This document shows, piece by piece, positions 24,049 through 33,752 of a stretch of 64,000 nt of DNA. Position 1 is the stretch's first letter. Each line of letters opens with the position of its first letter. This DNA is from Phanerochaete sordida (lineage: Eukaryota > Basidiomycota > Agaricomycetes > Polyporales > Phanerochaetaceae), in assembly GCA_019973155.2 (NCBI GenBank), contig BPQB01000002.1, positions 310,001 through 374,000 on the forward strand, in the 5' to 3' direction. The notes below the pieces were generated by a model, which was given only the letters and a program-made list of their open reading frames with translations, ran no database searches and was not told the origin of the DNA. A program made the translations under genes and the position numbers.

Positions 24049-24520
24049 ATGCCCGACTTCTCCGTCCAAATTACTATCAAGAACGGGCCCGATTCTCCGT
24101 TGGACCGCAGGAACTTCTCCTTGTCTAGCGGCGACTGGACGATCCAGCCCTCCGCCATCATCGACGCTAGTCACAGCAACACTTGGCATGCTCATCCCAG
24201 TAAGACACCCACAGGTACGCCTGCTCCCATTATACCAGGCTTCAGAGAAATAACTCACGCATCTGATATGACAGGTAGTGCCACGGAGGGAAGCGTGACG
24301 TACAGGGTTGCCTACACTGGTGCCGAGTTCACCGTCTTCTTCCGATGCGTTGTGAATGGCAGCACCGTCCGCAGCGCTGTGTACGTCACGCCTTTCGACA
24401 TGGCTCGTGTTGACGACGCGAATAGCATCCCCATCAAGGGTGAGTCTGAGCGTCGCACGCGACTGGAGCTGCAGTTCTAATCGCTCGGATGTAGCCACTG
24501 TTCAAGTGCTCTCGTCCTAA
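24049..24520 (+). CDS. Small beta-sandwich protein resembling the crystal protein ET79 / aegerolysin-like group
   Basis: About 120 residues, no signal peptide. Exon 1 encodes FSVQITIKNGPDSPLDRRNF, SGDWTIQPSAIIDASHSNTW and a short Ser/Thr loop. After an intron (about 24215-24273) exon 2 reads TEGSVTYRVAYTGAEFTVFF. A second intron (gtgagt at about 24439 to gtag 24494) joins to ATVQVLSS and the stop at 24518-24520; if unspliced, the frame ends at 24480. The pattern of a G-x-W strand, an S-x-x-W strand, then TEG-x-V-x-Y is what I associate with fungal ET79-like proteins, small all-beta proteins whose native role is unclear. Assignment rests on pattern only. Confidence 0.55.
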
Positions 24521-25670
24521 GAGGCGACAGCACTGAATGAGACCATAAATCAGCCAAGTCTGTAGACTCCGCTAAACCGAAAGGACTCACCTGCCTGTCG
24601 ACCTTCGGGCCGTGCAGAGTCTGAATATACTATGAGCTTCAGCGGTGCCTGTAGACCGCAGCTGAGCCTGCAGGCCGCGACGTTCGCGTCTCCCGCTGCG
24701 CGGGAGATCTGCATGCCGCGGGGGAGAGAGGCCTCCACGACCTCCTTGGCAGAAAGGGGGGAAGGGAGATAGGAAGGCAGGGAAGGCAGCCTACCGCGTA
24801 TGTGCACGAGGCCCTCCCGTCCAGCGTCCTGCGCGACTAGAGCGCCCTCGCACACACATCTTCATGCCTTCGCCGACGCGCGCGCACGTCTACGCGTGTT
24901 GTAGCGCACACCGCTTATCAATCTCGCGGGCCGGCGCGATATCGAGTAGAAGCGACTGGGCTGCGTCGACGAGCGTTGCAGCCGTTGTGACGCAAGACGC
25001 AGCGCATACATCCACGCGGCGGCGTAGCTGGGCTCGAGGCGCGTTCTTGTAGGCCCCGTGTGTGCGTTCTCCGGGAGTGGGGCTTGCATCGATGAAGGGA
25101 AGGCGACAGTGTCACGAAAGATCTCCCGAGGGGAGCAGAGGCACGCGAACGCGGTGGTGATCTCTGGCTCGCGGGGAGCCGCTTACATAATCCGGGGGCT
25201 CCGATTTAAGCAAGCTTGGTGGCGTCCGGCAGCCGACGGCAGCCCGCCGGCCGCCGGCCGTCGCGCGCGTGACATCTTGAACAACGACCACGATGAAAGC
25301 GTATATTTTTCCGTGCTCTGACACTGCTGTATGCGAATGCGCATCACTATCTCGTTTCCTATACAGGCCGTTGCAGAGGACCTGGCGGCGTCACGGAGTT
25401 TGGCGAAATGCGTTGCCTGTTCGACCCAGAGCGGCAGCGACGCCTAGACATGCATATAGGAAGAACGACGCGCTCGAGTTCGACTAGCGGTATCCTGTAG
25501 GCAAAGCACGGGCTGTCGCTGAGCGCCGCGGCGAACGTCGTCAGCCGACGATGCGTCGCCTCAGATGACGTCGCCGCCAGCCGTCCCCTCGATCCCCGCC
25601 CGCGATCGTGTTCAACAAGCTCGTCCCGTGATCTCGACGCGTCGACGCGTCAGCCTCGTCCCCAGAAACG
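24521..25670. other. Gene-poor region, first part
   Basis: About 1.15 kb. GC-rich and without a supported exon. A local GC-palindromic run (gccggccgccggcc) lies near 25247. Confidence 0.4.
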
Positions 25671-25680
25671 TATAAATAGA
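25671..25680 (+). promoter_or_regulatory. Strong TATA box without an assigned gene
   Basis: tataaataga followed by a C/T-rich stretch (ccaccacccactttctcc, 25720-25737) looks like a core promoter with a transcription start region. The transcript downstream is unassigned: splice-like gtgagt at about 25940 and cacag at about 25990 exist, and a further gtacgt/ctgcag pair lies at 26056-26112, but no single long protein results. Confidence 0.5.
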
Positions 25681-27286
25681 GGGCCCCGTCCAGCCTCTGG
25701 CCCCCAACACCGTGCTCGCCACCACCCACTTTCTCCTTCTCCGGGCGAGGCGGTTTCTTCCCCACTTGGACCGGCCCGACAGCTGGAGCTGTGCGGGGAC
25801 TGCTAGATCCCAGCCGCCCCTCTGGCCGAGCCTTCCGGCACCGGGCGCGAGCCTTGAGCGCTGTCGAGGGCGACGTCGGAGGGGATGCCCGCACAGGCCT
25901 GTCGGTGGCACGGGCCCGTTACAAGCCCCCCTTTTATGAGTGAGTACGCTGTCTTACGGTTCATGGCATGGCACTGACGACGATCCACAGATATGCTGCT
26001 ACGCTTCAAGCGACCTCAGGTCCAAAGCGCACCCGACGCCGTCGTCGTCGCCGCTTGGTACGTGATCGTCGTCGTCGACGGCCAGCCTCACTGATGATGC
26101 CCGCCGCCTGCAGCCCATCCACCCTCGCGACCTTGCAGCGGCGAAAGCACACTCCGTCCCGCGCGGCTGGCGGCTGACCCTCGTCTCTGCACCCAAGGTG
26201 AGCCCCACTCGCCATCTTCAGAAAGACCTTTGATGACTGACAGCGTCAAACAGCTGGCCCTCGAATACCCGCTCCTCATGGGGACTTGGTGACACACGCA
26301 GGGCGACGAGGGGGCTGTATGGGAGGGTGTGGTTCGGGACCTGGTACGCCCACGCGAGCGACCCCCGAACCCCTCGAGCCTACCAGCATACATCATGAGG
26401 CTATGTCGTGAGAACGTCGCTCACGACTCCGCAATATTCTATAGTCGACAAAGACGCACCTTGACCAAACTCAGAAGGCTGTGCGAATGCTCGAGATTGG
26501 GTGGGAGGACATGGAGAACGCCACTACTGCTCGGAGACTACTCTTGCGGGAGAGCCATCATCAAATACACCATTTTTCTCACTGTGAAATTGTGTGAGGC
26601 TCAAGCTCAAGGGACGGCTGCATTGTGGAATGCGTGCTCCTCGCAAGCTCTTCGTAAACAATTTGGTGACCGTGAGAAAGCCGCGCTTATCAAATAAGTA
26701 GTCTGCTGCTTACACTCATAGCAAAGTAAGCTGTTTGCTACTTACCTCACTACTAAAGCGTGATTGAAGCAAGTCGCTTCTTGCCTCTCCCCAAGTGTTG
26801 CAATCCAGCCGGACCTTTCCCCACGGCGAAGCCTCTCGAGTGAGGCGATGAAGTCTTCTTGGGAAGCTTCATTTTCGCCGAGTTCGCGACCCCTCGACGC
26901 CTGTGCGCACGTCGGCCGGTGGTAGTCCTCTTCCTGGCATCAGGTATCATATCTGGGTAGTCGGATATTCAAGCCTCGACCTCGAACAAAGTGTACAGCC
27001 ATGAGATAGCTTGGTGTTATTTTTTACGATATGTCTGGATTGATAGCATCGTGACGGAAGGCGACATGGGGCTGCTCTCGCTGACAAGCTGACCGTTTTC
27101 AAATTTTCGGGATGGGCGCTTTGACTGCCTCGAGAGGTTGAACTTCGACGGCGTGTTGCGATAGGTCCTTGCTTTCGGTATTCCTCGCCGCAAGTCTTTC
27201 AGTCTCATCCCTAGTTCATAGTTCTGCGACAAGAAGCCAATTTTGCAAACAACTAGCCTCGTTCAGCAACGACGATCGAAGAGCTG
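25681..27286. other. Gene-poor region, second part
   Basis: 1.6 kb with fragments that look weakly coding (for example 26470-26570, reading MLEIGWEDMENATTARRLLL on the plus strand) but with no family motif. It may hold a decayed gene or a non-coding transcript started at 25671. Confidence 0.35.
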
Positions 27287-29104
27287 ATGGGAGACGAGAC
27301 TGAAGACTCGTTCAACCCGTTGGCCCCCCTCAGGGACCCTGCCCTCTGGCCAGAGTTTTTATCCCAAGCTTTTGAATGTGCAGTCGATGACGCGGAAACA
27401 GCCAGGGCTAGTATGGTCGCACTCCTCAAAGTAACTCAAGCTGTGGACAGCGCGACATGGCGCGCCGCATGGGACACTCAATTTTTCCCTCAGCTCGCTC
27501 ATATCATAGCCAGTGGATACTGCTGTGGATACACTCGAGACCAGTTGACGTCGTCGTTGGGTCAGGATCCAGATATATTGGTTAGTACAACCACCCTTAA
27601 CTTAAAATGCGGTTGACGTATCCTGACGTCTTTCGTGTTCAGGGAACTATCATATGTTCCATTGAAATCTTCACAACGGCCATCGTTCGCGAAGAAAAGA
27701 CGGGTGGATCTCATTGGGCTCGATTACAGCTGCAGATCGTCCTCGATATCATACAGGATGATTTTCCGCGACTCTGGGATAACCTCTGGGAGATCCGCGA
27801 GCCATTCCTGGTCTCAGAGGCCGCTTGCGCTCCGGGTGGACCTGGGTATGGTCCATCATTGCACGCTAGCCTGAGCCACCTCGCTGTTCTGTCAAGCATG
27901 GAGCTGGAAAATCAAAGGTCTGTGGTTCTACATGTGCCGCATTATACGGTCTAACCGATGTTAAACAGGGGGATCGCCATGAACCTGGACACTTCGCGCA
28001 CGCCCCATCTTGCGCTATTATTCTGGATCTACAACCGCGGCCCTGAGCTCCGTGCTATATCAGCAAGCCGAGTCAGCACAGCTCTGGAGGGCCGCCCTTG
28101 GAACGACTTCTATCGTTCCGTTGCGCAGGGCTGCACGGGCAAGGAGCAAATTACAGCGGCATTCCTACGCGACCTCAAAAGCGAGGACATAATCGGGCAG
28201 CATCTGTACTCGACAATCACCCTAATCCTCATGCTGCGCCACCGCCTCCCCAAAATGCCCCTGTTGCTCGAGACTCCCGAGGAGCGACAGCTTGTGCCGT
28301 GGACGCTTGGGGCGGCGCGGCGCGAGCTGTGTCGCGGAGACTCGTCGGCGGTGTGGCACGGCGATGTCATGTACACAACGTTCGCGGTCCTCAAGTGAGC
28401 CGCCAGGCTTCTGCCACTGTCGAAATGCTTTACTGACATGCATCGGAAGAGCCATCTACGTGCTGCCGGATAACGAAGCGGAGATACCTCATCTCAGCGC
28501 ACGCCAGACGTATGGCCTACTTGCACTGATGGCCCGATACGTGGTACCGCTGATGGAGGGCGAGGACAGCGACGCAGGCGCAGGTACGCAGCACACCGGA
28601 CTCGTCCCGCGGCACCACTGATCCCGCGACAGACTACCTGACGGGCCTCACCGCGCGCTGCCGCACGCTCCTCCGAAGGCGCAGCACGCCCGAAGCCTCC
28701 GCGGAACTGCGCGCGCTCGCCCGGCACACGCACTCTGCGTGGAAGGCCTCCGCAGACGAGATCTCCCAGCGCAGGCTTGGGCCGCGGTTTCCAGCGTGGC
28801 GGCACTTCCTGATTTTGTGGCGTGCCCTGGGAGACGTACTTCGGTACGATCCTGAGGGCGACGACGCTTCACCTGTGTTCGGCGCACTGGATCGGTGCGG
28901 CTGGGACGGGTGTCTCTGCAGCGTGCATAAGCCCGCTCATTCCTTGAGGGTGTGCAAGGGCTGCTGGGTAGTCGCATACTGCGGCGCGCAGTGTCAGAAG
29001 AGGTAAGCCCGTCGTTCGTTCTATGTATACTTGAAGTGGACCTCAGGTTGGTTGATTCTAGCGATTGGGTGAGCGGCGGTCATAGGCAGAAATGCCGACA
29101 ATAG
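27287..29104 (+). CDS. MYND-type zinc finger protein, paralogue C
   Basis: Function unknown. ATG 27287 opens MGDETEDSFNPLAPLRDPAL. Exon 1 ends YCCGYTRDQLTSSLGQDPDI before a gttagt donor (about 27580). Exon 2 has DDFPRLWDNLWEIREPFLVS. Exon 3 (from about 27969) has TPHLALLFWIYNRGPELRA and AAFLRDLKSEDIIGQHLY. A short exon carries LPDNEAEIPHLSARQTYGLL. The next exon has LARHTHSAWKASADE and the zinc region RCGWDGCLCSVHKPAHSL, VCKGCW, YCGAQCQK. The final exon SDWVSGGHRQKCRQ stops at 29102-29104. The closest relative of the relic at 22983. It has the cleanest splice signals of the four copies and is a good reference for the family. Confidence 0.82.
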
Positions 29105-29442
29105 ATAGCATGGTGATGGTTTATATCTGGCGACATCTCAACCTCTCTAGACTAATAACATATCGATCTTACCCGCAGAACTTGCGCTCTCCCCAGCTGT
29201 TATCATTATACAGGCCGTGTCAGACATCGTGCGTGTAATACCAGCTGTTCTGCGCGGCTGCAAGCGGGGGCTGAGCGCCTCACTCAGGCTGTCCACCTTC
29301 GGCTACGCTGTCGCACGCTCCTCGTGGGGCTCAGCATCGATGGACATTTGTCAATTGACTTCATCCATCTCGTCCAAGGACCAATCTCCAGTTCGCGGAA
29401 TCCACGCATGTTGCATGTTTCTGACCACGGACCTGTGCTCAC

Positions 29443-31334
29443 ATGATCAGTAGCTCTCGAATGTCATATCCCTGGATCGCGAATATTGCGGCTTTGCCGC
29501 CCGGCGTGCGCAGGGAGGCCTTGAGCAATCCCGATGTGGTCGATTGGCTGGCGCACCCTCTTCGCTGGAAGGAGAGACTTACGGAGATCTCAACGCATGT
29601 CCGTGACGACGCATACCTCGTCAAGAACGCGCTTGTCTTCGCAGTGCAAGCCCAGGCCGTAGCCGACGAGGAGACATGGCAGACCGTATGGACGACTGGA
29701 TTCACCTCCACGCTTCTACATATCATCAAGAGCGAATATTTCTGCGGATTTTCAAGGGAACATTTAGTGTCGAGCAGAGGACAAGATGATACCACGCTGG
29801 TAAGAGGTCATATCCGACTCAGACGACGAATCTTGGTAGCTCAAATCGTTCAGGACGTCCTCATGGGCTATCTTGAGCTGTTCCGCGGATGCATGTCACG
29901 TCTTCGCACCCCAAACGTCTCCCGTGCATCTGACGTTGAGTTGAAGCGTGTGCTCGACTTTCTACAGTACGAGCATTCCATACTTTTCGAAGCCCTGTGG
30001 AACATCCGGGTGCCGTTTTTGACATCTGAATACACGCGTTTGCATCAACATCCTAGGTTTGGACTCACCTTTCAAGAAGGTGTCAGGTCGATGGCCATGT
30101 ATATTTACAACTCTCTTCTTGACCTGAGGTACGACACTCTCATTACTCTGTTCGTAATCGATCTCATCATACACTTTCCTACAAGAGGAGTTCGCACTGA
30201 TCCAGTGACTTCATACATCCCCCATGTCATGCTGCTCTTCTGGATCCACGACAGTAGCGAGGAGCACCGCCGCAATGCTTTCAACGTATTTCAACTCGCC
30301 ATTACAGACACATATCATCCAGGCTTTGAAGCTTCCGTCACAGCCGATGGCCTCACGAGCCGGAGGGCTATACGACAATCATTCTTGCGGGATATGAAGA
30401 ACGGCGGAATCTTGGACGGAGACCTACAATCTCTCCTGAGGGGTTTCACCAAAGTGCATCAGCAGTTCGTAATGGGACCCGAGGAGTCGCAACTAGTTTC
30501 GTGGTACCTTGCAGCAACTCGCCGCCAACTCTGTCTTGGGGAAGGTGATGCAGATCAAACTAGTCTGACTGTCAGCTTAGTTCACAAGTTTATTGCGTGG
30601 GTAGTCATCGTCCTTTAAAATCGAGTGGGTTTCTCACTCATTTAACAGGGAAATGTACATCCTGCCGACATCAGAACGCGAGGAAGGATGCAAACTAACG
30701 ACGGCCCAAATTTGCTGCATTCTTGCTTTGATTGCCAAAGAGCTGCATATTATTGTCGTCGGGGGTGGTGGTAGCGATGGCATGCGGGGTGCGTGGGCTA
30801 TCTGGGGCGTGACAGAGCTGCTACTAAACCCCTCGCTTGTATAGACCGATTATCTAGGCTCATTCGCTACTGCTCCGATGAGCTTCGAAAGCGCGATCCC
30901 GGTGGAGAGAACCCAGAGCTGCGGACACTGCGTCGCCACACGTTCAAGATCTGGAAAAGCTCCGCCGATGGCACAGCACGCGAACGTCTCGAGCGACTAT
31001 TCCCACGCTGGCGGCCGCTGCTGCTACTGTGGCGCAGCGCAGGCAATGCCCTGCAGCCCACACCCGAGTACGCAGATGAAGCTTCGGCATTTGACGCTTC
31101 GACGCGCTGTAACTGGACAGAGTGTCTCTGCAACGCTCATAAGCCGGCGCATCCTCTGAGGGTCTGCAAAGGTTGCAGGGCCGTCGTGTACTGCCATCCG
31201 CGATGTCAGAAGAGGTGCGCTGTGCGTACTGATTATCTACATAAGTCGCTGACCCATGCCGATACAGCGACTGGGAGAAAGGCGGACATCGGGAACGCTG
31301 TCGTGGTCGTATGGGCGAGTCCGGCCTGCCGTGA
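29443..31334 (+). CDS. MYND-type zinc finger protein, paralogue D
   Basis: Function unknown. ATG 29443 (or in-frame 29461). Exon 1 ends YFCGFSREHLVSSRGQDDTT before gtaaga (about 29800); that intron contains no stop codon and can be read through, but alignment with paralogue C supports splicing. Exon 2 has DFLQYEHSILFEALWNIRVP. The following intron (about 30129-30182) is likewise open. Exon 3 has SYIPHVMLLFWIHDSSEEHR and FLRDMKNGGILDGDLQS. Then comes YILPTSEREEGCKLTTAQIC, then LRRHTFKIWKSSADGT with the zinc region CNWTECLCNAHKPAHPL, VCKGCR, YCHPRCQK. The last exon, SDWEKGGHRERCRGRMGE, ends at 31332-31334. Follows paralogue C by 338 nt in the same orientation. Confidence 0.8.
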
Positions 31335-32044
31335 TTTTTCAGGATCGCTTTCTGGAACGTAGGACACAGTACAGTACATGCTGTACTGTGTCGATGGGAG
31401 ATTGTTCTGTACCGAATGAAGGCGTGTCACGAATTCTCCTAGATTCAAGTAGTATGTGAGCTGCGTGCTCTTCGATGATACTGAGAGCAGCAGTGTGCGC
31501 GGAATCATTGAAGACCAGTGTTTTGGAATGCAGGAATGCATTCGGATTTGCACCTGCCCTGTACGTATGGGAGGAATTGCGCACGCCGGCGAGCGGCGGG
31601 AAGCCCGAGGACTCGGAATGCAGCTGCTAAGGTTAGGGTCAGGCGGCTCTCGCTGCCGTCGACACACGACGTCTGCCTTCTCGTGACTCTCATCTCGGTA
31701 GTGGTTTGGCTCTCGTGGCTCTATGAAGGTGAATCTTGACGCAGGTTGTACTCGCGTTGCTACGCACCCTGCGGCGCAAGCATTCGCAACATCCTAGCAC
31801 CTGCTGCTAAGCTTCTGCTGGCAGCTAAGTTAGACCGGCGGGTCCAGCATGCAGTAGCCCGCCGACATATGCGGCGAAGGCTGGCGAAGGCTCCGCGATG
31901 TGTCATTGCGACTACCTCACTCAACGGTTTCTTAGAGACTACCCGCAAGAAACTTCCGGAGTTGCACTGTGCGAGTCATACTACTCGAACCGCGTGGGTC
32001 TCGCGGCGGCTCCGACAGCTGCGGCTGTGCACTTCGCGACCAGG
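31335..32044. other. Intergenic region before the PB1-RGG gene
   Basis: About 700 nt. Contains the hairpin at 31363-31392 and short direct repeats such as gctgctaagcttctgctggc near 31803, but no supported exon. Confidence 0.4.
31363..31392. repeat. Perfect 12-bp inverted repeat just downstream of MYND paralogue D
   Basis: Arms gacacagtacag and ctgtactgtgtc flank the loop tacatg. Starts 29 nt after the stop codon at 31334. It could fold in the 3' UTR or act as a terminator/processing signal, or be a small transposon footprint. Confidence 0.7.
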
Positions 32045-32052
32045 TATAAAAG
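32045..32052 (+). promoter_or_regulatory. TATA box of the PB1-RGG gene
   Basis: tataaaag, 60 nt before the ATG at 32105; the ATG lies in accaccatgtc, a good initiation context. Confidence 0.65.
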
Positions 32053-32104
32053 GCGGCCCCCATCTGCTCTTCGCCACTCACCCACCTTTCGTAGTACAAC
32101 CACC

Positions 32105-33442
32105 ATGTCCAACATCACATTCAAGTTCGTAACCGTTCCTGGCGGCCTCGCTCGCCGCATGTCATTCCCCGCTGTGCCCACCTGGGCCGATCTCTCCGGT
32201 AAGCTTGAGGGCTCCTTCACCATCCCTAAGGCCTCGCTCGCCATCTCGTACATCGACACCGACGGCGACACCATCGTCGTCAGCTCGGACGCGGAGCTCC
32301 GCGACTGCGTTCAGTTCGCTGCCCCCGCCCCTGGTAAGACCAGCGACACAGGCGAGTGCAAGACGATCATCCGCTGCAAGGTCCTCGACCTCGGGCTACT
32401 GCGCGGCGCCGGGACAGAGCGTCCCTCTGCTCGGCCCGCTGTGACCGCCGCCTCCGACGGCGAGTCCGACATCGCCTCCTCCGCAACCGCTGAGTCGATC
32501 CAAGGTCCCGCGGAGAAAGGTAAGGAGAAGGAAGAAGGGCAAGTGAAGGGTAAGGATGAGACTGAGGGCAGCGATGGCGTCGCGAAGGGCGCGCACGACA
32601 GGTATACCACAAGGCGTCCCCCTTGCAAAGCCGTACACAAAACTGACATTGACGTTAGGGCTGCTCCTGCTGGCAGCTTCGCCAATGACGAGCGCATGGA
32701 AGAAGACGCGCGCGCGTCCATAGGCTCGAGCGACATCGAAGACTTCCGCATCCTCGACGATGATGTCGATGAAGAGATGTTTGGCTCCGCCGAGCTCCTG
32801 GGCGGCGCGCGCGTCCGCGGCCAAGGGCGCATCCTCGACGAAAACCAAACCGACGAACATACAGCTGGAAATCATCACTCCTTTGCGCATGGCGCCTCCC
32901 GCTTCGAGCCCTACGGCCGAGGCCGCGGTGGCTTCGGTCGTGGCGGACGTGGTGGCTTCCGTGGCGCTAGCCGCGGTGGGTTCGGACGCGGCGGGCTTAC
33001 GTCTACCACTGTCCCGCCCGCCGAGCCGACCGACGAGTCGCCCGCCGATGCCCCTCCGCAGGCTTCCAGCTCCCCGGGTCGCGGACGAGGCGGCTTCAGG
33101 GGAGGCCGCGGCGGACGCGGACGCGGGCGTGGCGGCCAGAGCTTCATGTGCGTCGACGGACACTTCGAGCACGGCTACCCGTGCCCCTCCGCCATCCGCC
33201 ATGAGCAAGGCGATTTCAACGGGCCCCACGGGCACGCGCCCGGCGCGCACATGCCGCCTCTCCCCCCGGCGCACAACCCTTGGTTCCATCCTCATTCCCA
33301 CTACGGTGGCATGCCCATGCCGCCGTTTCCCCCGCCGTTCCCGTCGCAGCACACGGGTGCGTTCTCCTCTCCGCCGCCGCCGCCGACGGGACTGTTCCCC
33401 ACCAATGAACCTGGCTCCGTCTCACCCGCACCCGAGGTCTGA
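32105..33442 (+). CDS. PB1-domain protein with RGG-box and proline-rich C-terminus
   Basis: Residues about 1-95 form a PB1-type ubiquitin-like fold (ITFKFVTVPGGLARRMSFPA, then the acidic OPCA-like YIDTDGDTIVVSSDAELRDC), which pairs with other PB1 or basic domains. A Lys/Glu-rich stretch and the acidic SSDIEDFRILDDDVDEEMFG follow. Next is an RGG block (GRGRGGFGRGGRGGFRG and RGRGGFRGGRGGRGRGRGGQ), typical of RNA-binding and phase-separating proteins, and a His/Pro-rich tail ending PGSVSPAPEV. A likely intron without stops, gtatac (32602) to gttag (32659), would remove about 20 residues (RYTTRRPPCKAVHK part). RNA granule or autophagy-adaptor roles are possible but not shown by the sequence. Confidence 0.78.
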   Translation: MSNITFKFVTVPGGLARRMSFPAVPTWADLSGKLEGSFTIPKASLAISYIDTDGDTIVVSSDAELRDCVQFAAPAPGKTSDTGECKTIIRCKVLDLGLLRGAGTERPSARPAVTAASDGESDIASSATAESIQGPAEKGKEKEEGQVKGKDETEGSDGVAKGAHDRYTTRRPPCKAVHKTDIDVRAAPAGSFANDERMEEDARASIGSSDIEDFRILDDDVDEEMFGSAELLGGARVRGQGRILDENQTDEHTAGNHHSFAHGASRFEPYGRGRGGFGRGGRGGFRGASRGGFGRGGLTSTTVPPAEPTDESPADAPPQASSSPGRGRGGFRGGRGGRGRGRGGQSFMCVDGHFEHGYPCPSAIRHEQGDFNGPHGHAPGAHMPPLPPAHNPWFHPHSHYGGMPMPPFPPPFPSQHTGAFSSPPPPPTGLFPTNEPGSVSPAPEV

Positions 33443-33752
33443 GGACTATCTTGTCCGCGTCGGTCGATCTCAAGTAAGTATTAGTATCGGTTTTATTTGT
33501 TCTGAAGGATCCCAATGAGTAGTCGGAGTACATAGGAGAGATGGTAAGTGGAAAAGTGGAGGGAAAATGCAGGAATAAATATTATTTATTGAGACACAAA
33601 AGAACCTGGTTGCTAGCATGATAACGTGGGAGAACATATCTTATGAGCCGACCCTGAGCTTGAGCTGTTGCAAGCGATCAACGCTCGACGGATGCACATA
33701 TGCAGACACTACTATGTCTCGACTCTCAAGGCGAGAACCATCAGCAGGGCAT
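33443..33752. other. Convergent 3' spacer
   Basis: 310 nt between two converging genes. AT-rich aataaatattatttatt (about 33573-33589) is suitable for 3'-end formation on either strand. Confidence 0.5.

Noticed and set aside
25541..25911. Minus-strand frames of about 100-117 codons beside the 25671 TATA box
   Set aside because: They run against the direction of the promoter and consist of Arg/Gly/Ala low-complexity sequence.
26329..26697. Plus-strand frame of 122 codons
   Set aside because: No recognisable domain, weak codon pattern, no matching splice structure.
32396..33352. Long minus-strand open frame opposite the PB1-RGG gene
   Set aside because: Composition follows from the Gly/Arg codons of the sense gene; no motif and no promoter.
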